From Cystobacter fuscus (GTDB lineage Bacteria; Myxococcota; Myxococcia; Myxococcales; Myxococcaceae): DNA of 64,000 nucleotides. The notes under the pieces are model-generated. The model ran no database searches and was not told where the DNA came from. It saw only the letters and a program-made list of their open reading frames with translations. This document shows positions 61,766 to 64,000 of the stretch, piece by piece. The stretch spans positions 2,728,001 through 2,792,000 of the forward strand of contig NZ_CP022098.1 of NCBI RefSeq assembly GCF_002305875.1, given 5' to 3'. A program made the position numbers and the translations under genes. The first letter of the stretch is position 1. Every line of letters begins with the position of its first letter.

Positions 61766-63436
61766 TCACTTATGCAGCCTTTCCATCGCGGCCAGTCCGG
61801 CCTCCTTGTAGACCTGCTCCCAGTGGCGTAGCTGCTTGAGGGAGACGCCCACCCGTTCCGCGATGGCCCGCTGACTCTCCGAACCCGAGAGCAGTGCGAG
61901 CACTGCCTCCGCCATCTTCTCGGCGCTGGGAAGGGGCTCCGAGGCCGCCACCGGCATGCCGAACAACGACGCGGCGAGCTCCCGGGCCGAGGCGGGCCGC
62001 GCCTCCTTGCTCGCCTTGACGGTGGCGACCGGCAACTGGACCGCGGGATCCCCCAGCAGGACGTAGCCGGCCAGATCCTGGCGCAGCATCCAGAGGTGTG
62101 CCCGCTGGGTGGGGTCCACCGGATCCGGGTGGCCCGAGCGCCGGGCCTCCTCCTGCAGCTCGTAGAGCGTGGTGAGCTCCGTGTTCGCATCCGTGAAGAA
62201 GCGTGACAGCGCGTTCAGACCGACTCCGGCACGGCGCCCGGACACCAGGGAGCGCAGCAGGCCCTGGAAGCGGGAGGGCCGGTTCTTCGCCGTCGTGCCC
62301 GGGTCCTGGAAGCTGTACGACCAGGCCAGATCCATGTGACCCACGACGGCCAGGGGCCCCTGGGGATTGGCGAGCACCGTCTTGGGCAGCGCGGCGACGA
62401 AGGGCCGCTCCCCCTGCCGGGGCAGCGAGGCGAGCAGTCGATCCAACGGCCCCGTGAATTGGCCAGCGTCACGCAACTGGGACAGCCACGAGTGGAAGGC
62501 GCTCCGCGAGGGGGTCCCCGCGCCGAAGCAGGCCAGGTAGAACCAGAGGCCACCGGGGAGGAAGGGCTGGTTCGCCAGTGCCGAGGCGTCCAGCGTCTGC
62601 CCGGCGCCCAGGCTCATTGCTCCCTGGAGCCTGTGCTGCGCGTCCACGGACTTCCAGCCCTGGCGAGGAGCGCCCAACCCATGGCTCAAGGAGAACAGCA
62701 CGCTCGGCTCTCGCGAGGCCGCCTGCTCCAGCAGCCTGTCCACGGACCCATTCTCACCATCCCCCAGCTCCAGGATCTCCTTCGCCGGGAAGTCACCCAA
62801 TTCCTGGCGTTCGCGGCAGCTCTGGAGGCTGGGGGTGATGAGCCCCTGGTAGCCCACGCTCGTCGCCCGGGTCCCGTCATGCGCGGTGTAGAAAAGAGCG
62901 CGCGCTTGGGGGGAGGCGGAGGGGTTCTTGTCCCAGCGCAGCACCTTCTCCACATACGCCTCGTAGTCCGCGTCCCGGGAGAACGCGAGCCGCCCGATGA
63001 AACCGTCACCGCCGAGGATCTGCTGCATCTCGAGCGAGAGCTGATCCAGATCTCCGAGCATGAGCAGGTAGCGGGGCCGATCCGCCTCCGCGACCTTCTC
63101 GTCCTGGAGCACGCGCCTCTTCCATTGAGCCGCCGTGGGAGCGTCCATGTCCGGCGGTGCCCGGTAGATGCGAACGGGCGCTCCCTGGCCCTGCTGGCGC
63201 AGCTCGCGCAGGGGCGTGATGAGCGCCAACAGCCGATCCCCGTCGGGTCCCTCCGGCGCCACCACTCCCCAGCGCTGCGCGGGCAGCTCGTTGGGATCTC
63301 CGCCCGAGTCCCACAGGTGCGTCGGCATGTCGCTGGCCTCGGGCCTGGGCGGACTCAACGCCGATTCGAGTGGGAGCCCTTCCTCCAAGGTCGGGAGATG
63401 ATCGTCCGCGTGTGTCAGGAGCAGTTCGAGGTTCAT
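61766..63436 (-). CDS. Caspase-fold (C25/CHAT-like) protein with C-terminal HTH
   Basis: A 556-residue protein. The protease-like core spans ~50-470: YLLMLGDLDQLSLEMQQ and IGRLAFSRDADYEAYVEKVL resemble peptidase C25 (gingipain-type) domains, and the dyad is His252 (FSLSHGLG) and Cys303 (FYLACFGAG). YVLLGDPAVQLPV at ~475 is the usual C25 closing strand. The last ~50 residues (RAIAERVGVSLKQLRHWEQVYKEAG region) form a transposase- or regulator-like helix-turn-helix. No signal peptide, so an intracellular protease, unlike secreted gingipains. It is a tandem paralogue of the gene at 63461, 24 bp apart. Confidence 0.7.
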   Translation of the reverse strand: MNLELLLTHADDHLPTLEEGLPLESALSPPRPEASDMPTHLWDSGGDPNELPAQRWGVVAPEGPDGDRLLALITPLRELRQQGQGAPVRIYRAPPDMDAPTAAQWKRRVLQDEKVAEADRPRYLLMLGDLDQLSLEMQQILGGDGFIGRLAFSRDADYEAYVEKVLRWDKNPSASPQARALFYTAHDGTRATSVGYQGLITPSLQSCRERQELGDFPAKEILELGDGENGSVDRLLEQAASREPSVLFSLSHGLGAPRQGWKSVDAQHRLQGAMSLGAGQTLDASALANQPFLPGGLWFYLACFGAGTPSRSAFHSWLSQLRDAGQFTGPLDRLLASLPRQGERPFVAALPKTVLANPQGPLAVVGHMDLAWSYSFQDPGTTAKNRPSRFQGLLRSLVSGRRAGVGLNALSRFFTDANTELTTLYELQEEARRSGHPDPVDPTQRAHLWMLRQDLAGYVLLGDPAVQLPVATVKASKEARPASARELAASLFGMPVAASEPLPSAEKMAEAVLALLSGSESQRAIAERVGVSLKQLRHWEQVYKEAGLAAMERLHK

Positions 63437-63460
63437 GTCTGGAGTTCCCGGGGGACGGTT

Positions 63461-64000
63461 TCAATCGGGGATGCCGAGGGCGGCACGGCCCGCCTTGCAA
63501 TAGATGGCGGCGAGGCGCTCGAGTTCGCGGCGCTCGATGCCGTATTTCGTGGCGAGCTCCTTGGGGCTCAGCTCCCCGCACATGAAGTAGCCAATGGCTT
63601 CTTCGAGCTTGTCCGCGGCGATGGGCAGCGGCGCGGACGGGGGAGGAGTGGGGGGCGCGGCCGTGTATGGCTTGGACCGCTTCGACTCGACCGGGAGGCG
63701 GACCGCCGGATCTCCGAGCAGCACGTAGCCAGCGATGTCCTGCCGCATCATCCACAGATATCCACGCCGGATCAGCTCGTCGTTCGAGGGCTGGGCGCTC
63801 GTCTGGACGTCTTCATCGTGGATGCTGGCCAGTTCGCTGTCGGTGAGCGCGAGGTAGCGATACAGCTCGCGGAAGCCGATGCCGACCCGGTCCGACTTGA
63901 GCATCGTCTTCAGGGTGTTGATGAAGCGGCCCGGACGCTTCTTCGCGGGCGAGTCGTCCTCGCGGAAGCTGTAGGTCCACGCGAGATCGACATGGCCGAT
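63461..64000 (-). CDS. Second caspase/C25-like HTH protein, cut by the window edge
   Basis: The C-terminal 179 residues of a paralogue; its 5' end lies beyond 64000. The visible part begins IGHVDLAWTYSF and matches the other protein's VGHMDLAWSYSF, then GYVLLGDPAVRLPV and a C-terminal HTH (KELATKYGIERRELERLAAIY). The dyad would be upstream of the visible part. Same strand and spacing as its downstream neighbour, so an operon of two proteases and the phosphoesterase is likely. Confidence 0.7.
   Translation of the reverse strand: MGHVDLAWTYSFREDDSPAKKRPGRFINTLKTMLKSDRVGIGFRELYRYLALTDSELASIHDEDVQTSAQPSNDELIRRGYLWMMRQDIAGYVLLGDPAVRLPVESKRSKPYTAAPPTPPPSAPLPIAADKLEEAIGYFMCGELSPKELATKYGIERRELERLAAIYCKAGRAALGIPD

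Overview
The window looks like a chromosomal segment of a fruiting myxobacterium, most likely suborder Cystobacterineae (Archangium/Cystobacter/Myxococcus relatives). GC is high with very GC-rich third positions. There are many lipoproteins and several orphan PAS/GAF histidine kinases. One protein carries a MYXO-CTERM-type anchor (40384-40998), another has myxobacterial Cys-rich plus EGF repeats (43690-45033), and there is a bacterial lipoxygenase. The assignment rests on sequence character only. No rRNA, tRNA, CRISPR array or intact insertion sequence was seen.

Layout. 0.5-3.9 kb: a BON-domain protein, an iron-sulfur/SCP2 fusion and an SDR. 3.9-6.6 kb: an SLC13-type transporter whose 5' end is partly duplicated on the far side of a lower-GC two-gene cassette; the first cassette gene is a lipoprotein with an in-frame TGA. 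6.7-8.6 kb: a secreted HExxH protein. 8.9-12.7 kb: a decayed patch (orphan Tat signal peptide, AhpD-like gene, broken MocR gene, unusual FAD protein, beheaded lipase). 12.7-18.8 kb: sensor kinase, GH43 enzyme, NUDIX, patatin. 18.9-21.3 kb: an Rrf2 regulator, a zinc macrodomain and a SirTM-type sirtuin in one direction. 21.4-27.7 kb: lipoproteins, SDR, outer-membrane barrel, M20 peptidase, EamA exporter. 27.8-36.1 kb: two colinear copies of a three-gene molybdenum hydroxylase operon (cytochrome c, 2Fe-2S subunit, Mo subunit) exactly 4830 bp apart, with a PlsC acyltransferase and a hydrolase remnant between them. 36.2-43.6 kb: kinase/receiver pair, FAD-Rieske protein, AlkA-like glycosylase, MYXO-CTERM protein, and a carotenoid pair in which the CruA-like cyclase is gutted. 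43.7-52.2 kb: large secreted repeat proteins, a WNxPIG lipoprotein and a multi-PAS kinase. 52.3-64.0 kb: MtfA-like peptidase, a giant CHAT-STAND-WD40 protein, a lipoxygenase, a calcineurin-like phosphoesterase and two caspase/C25-like proteins with C-terminal HTHs.

How the genes may work together. The most interesting stretch is 53.0-64.0 kb. A CHAT protease-STAND ATPase with 15 nearly identical 44-residue WD40 repeats is divergent from a lipoxygenase. The 303-bp gap between them holds three CRP-type palindromes (TGTGA-N6-TCACA or one mismatch). Convergent to the lipoxygenase is an operon of two caspase-fold proteins and a phosphoesterase. CHAT, caspase, STAND and fast-evolving repeats are hallmarks of bacterial conflict or regulated-cell-death systems, so this is the best candidate for an undescribed system; a link between the parts is inferred from proximity only. 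The Rrf2-macrodomain-SirTM set suggests redox-responsive reversible ADP-ribosylation.
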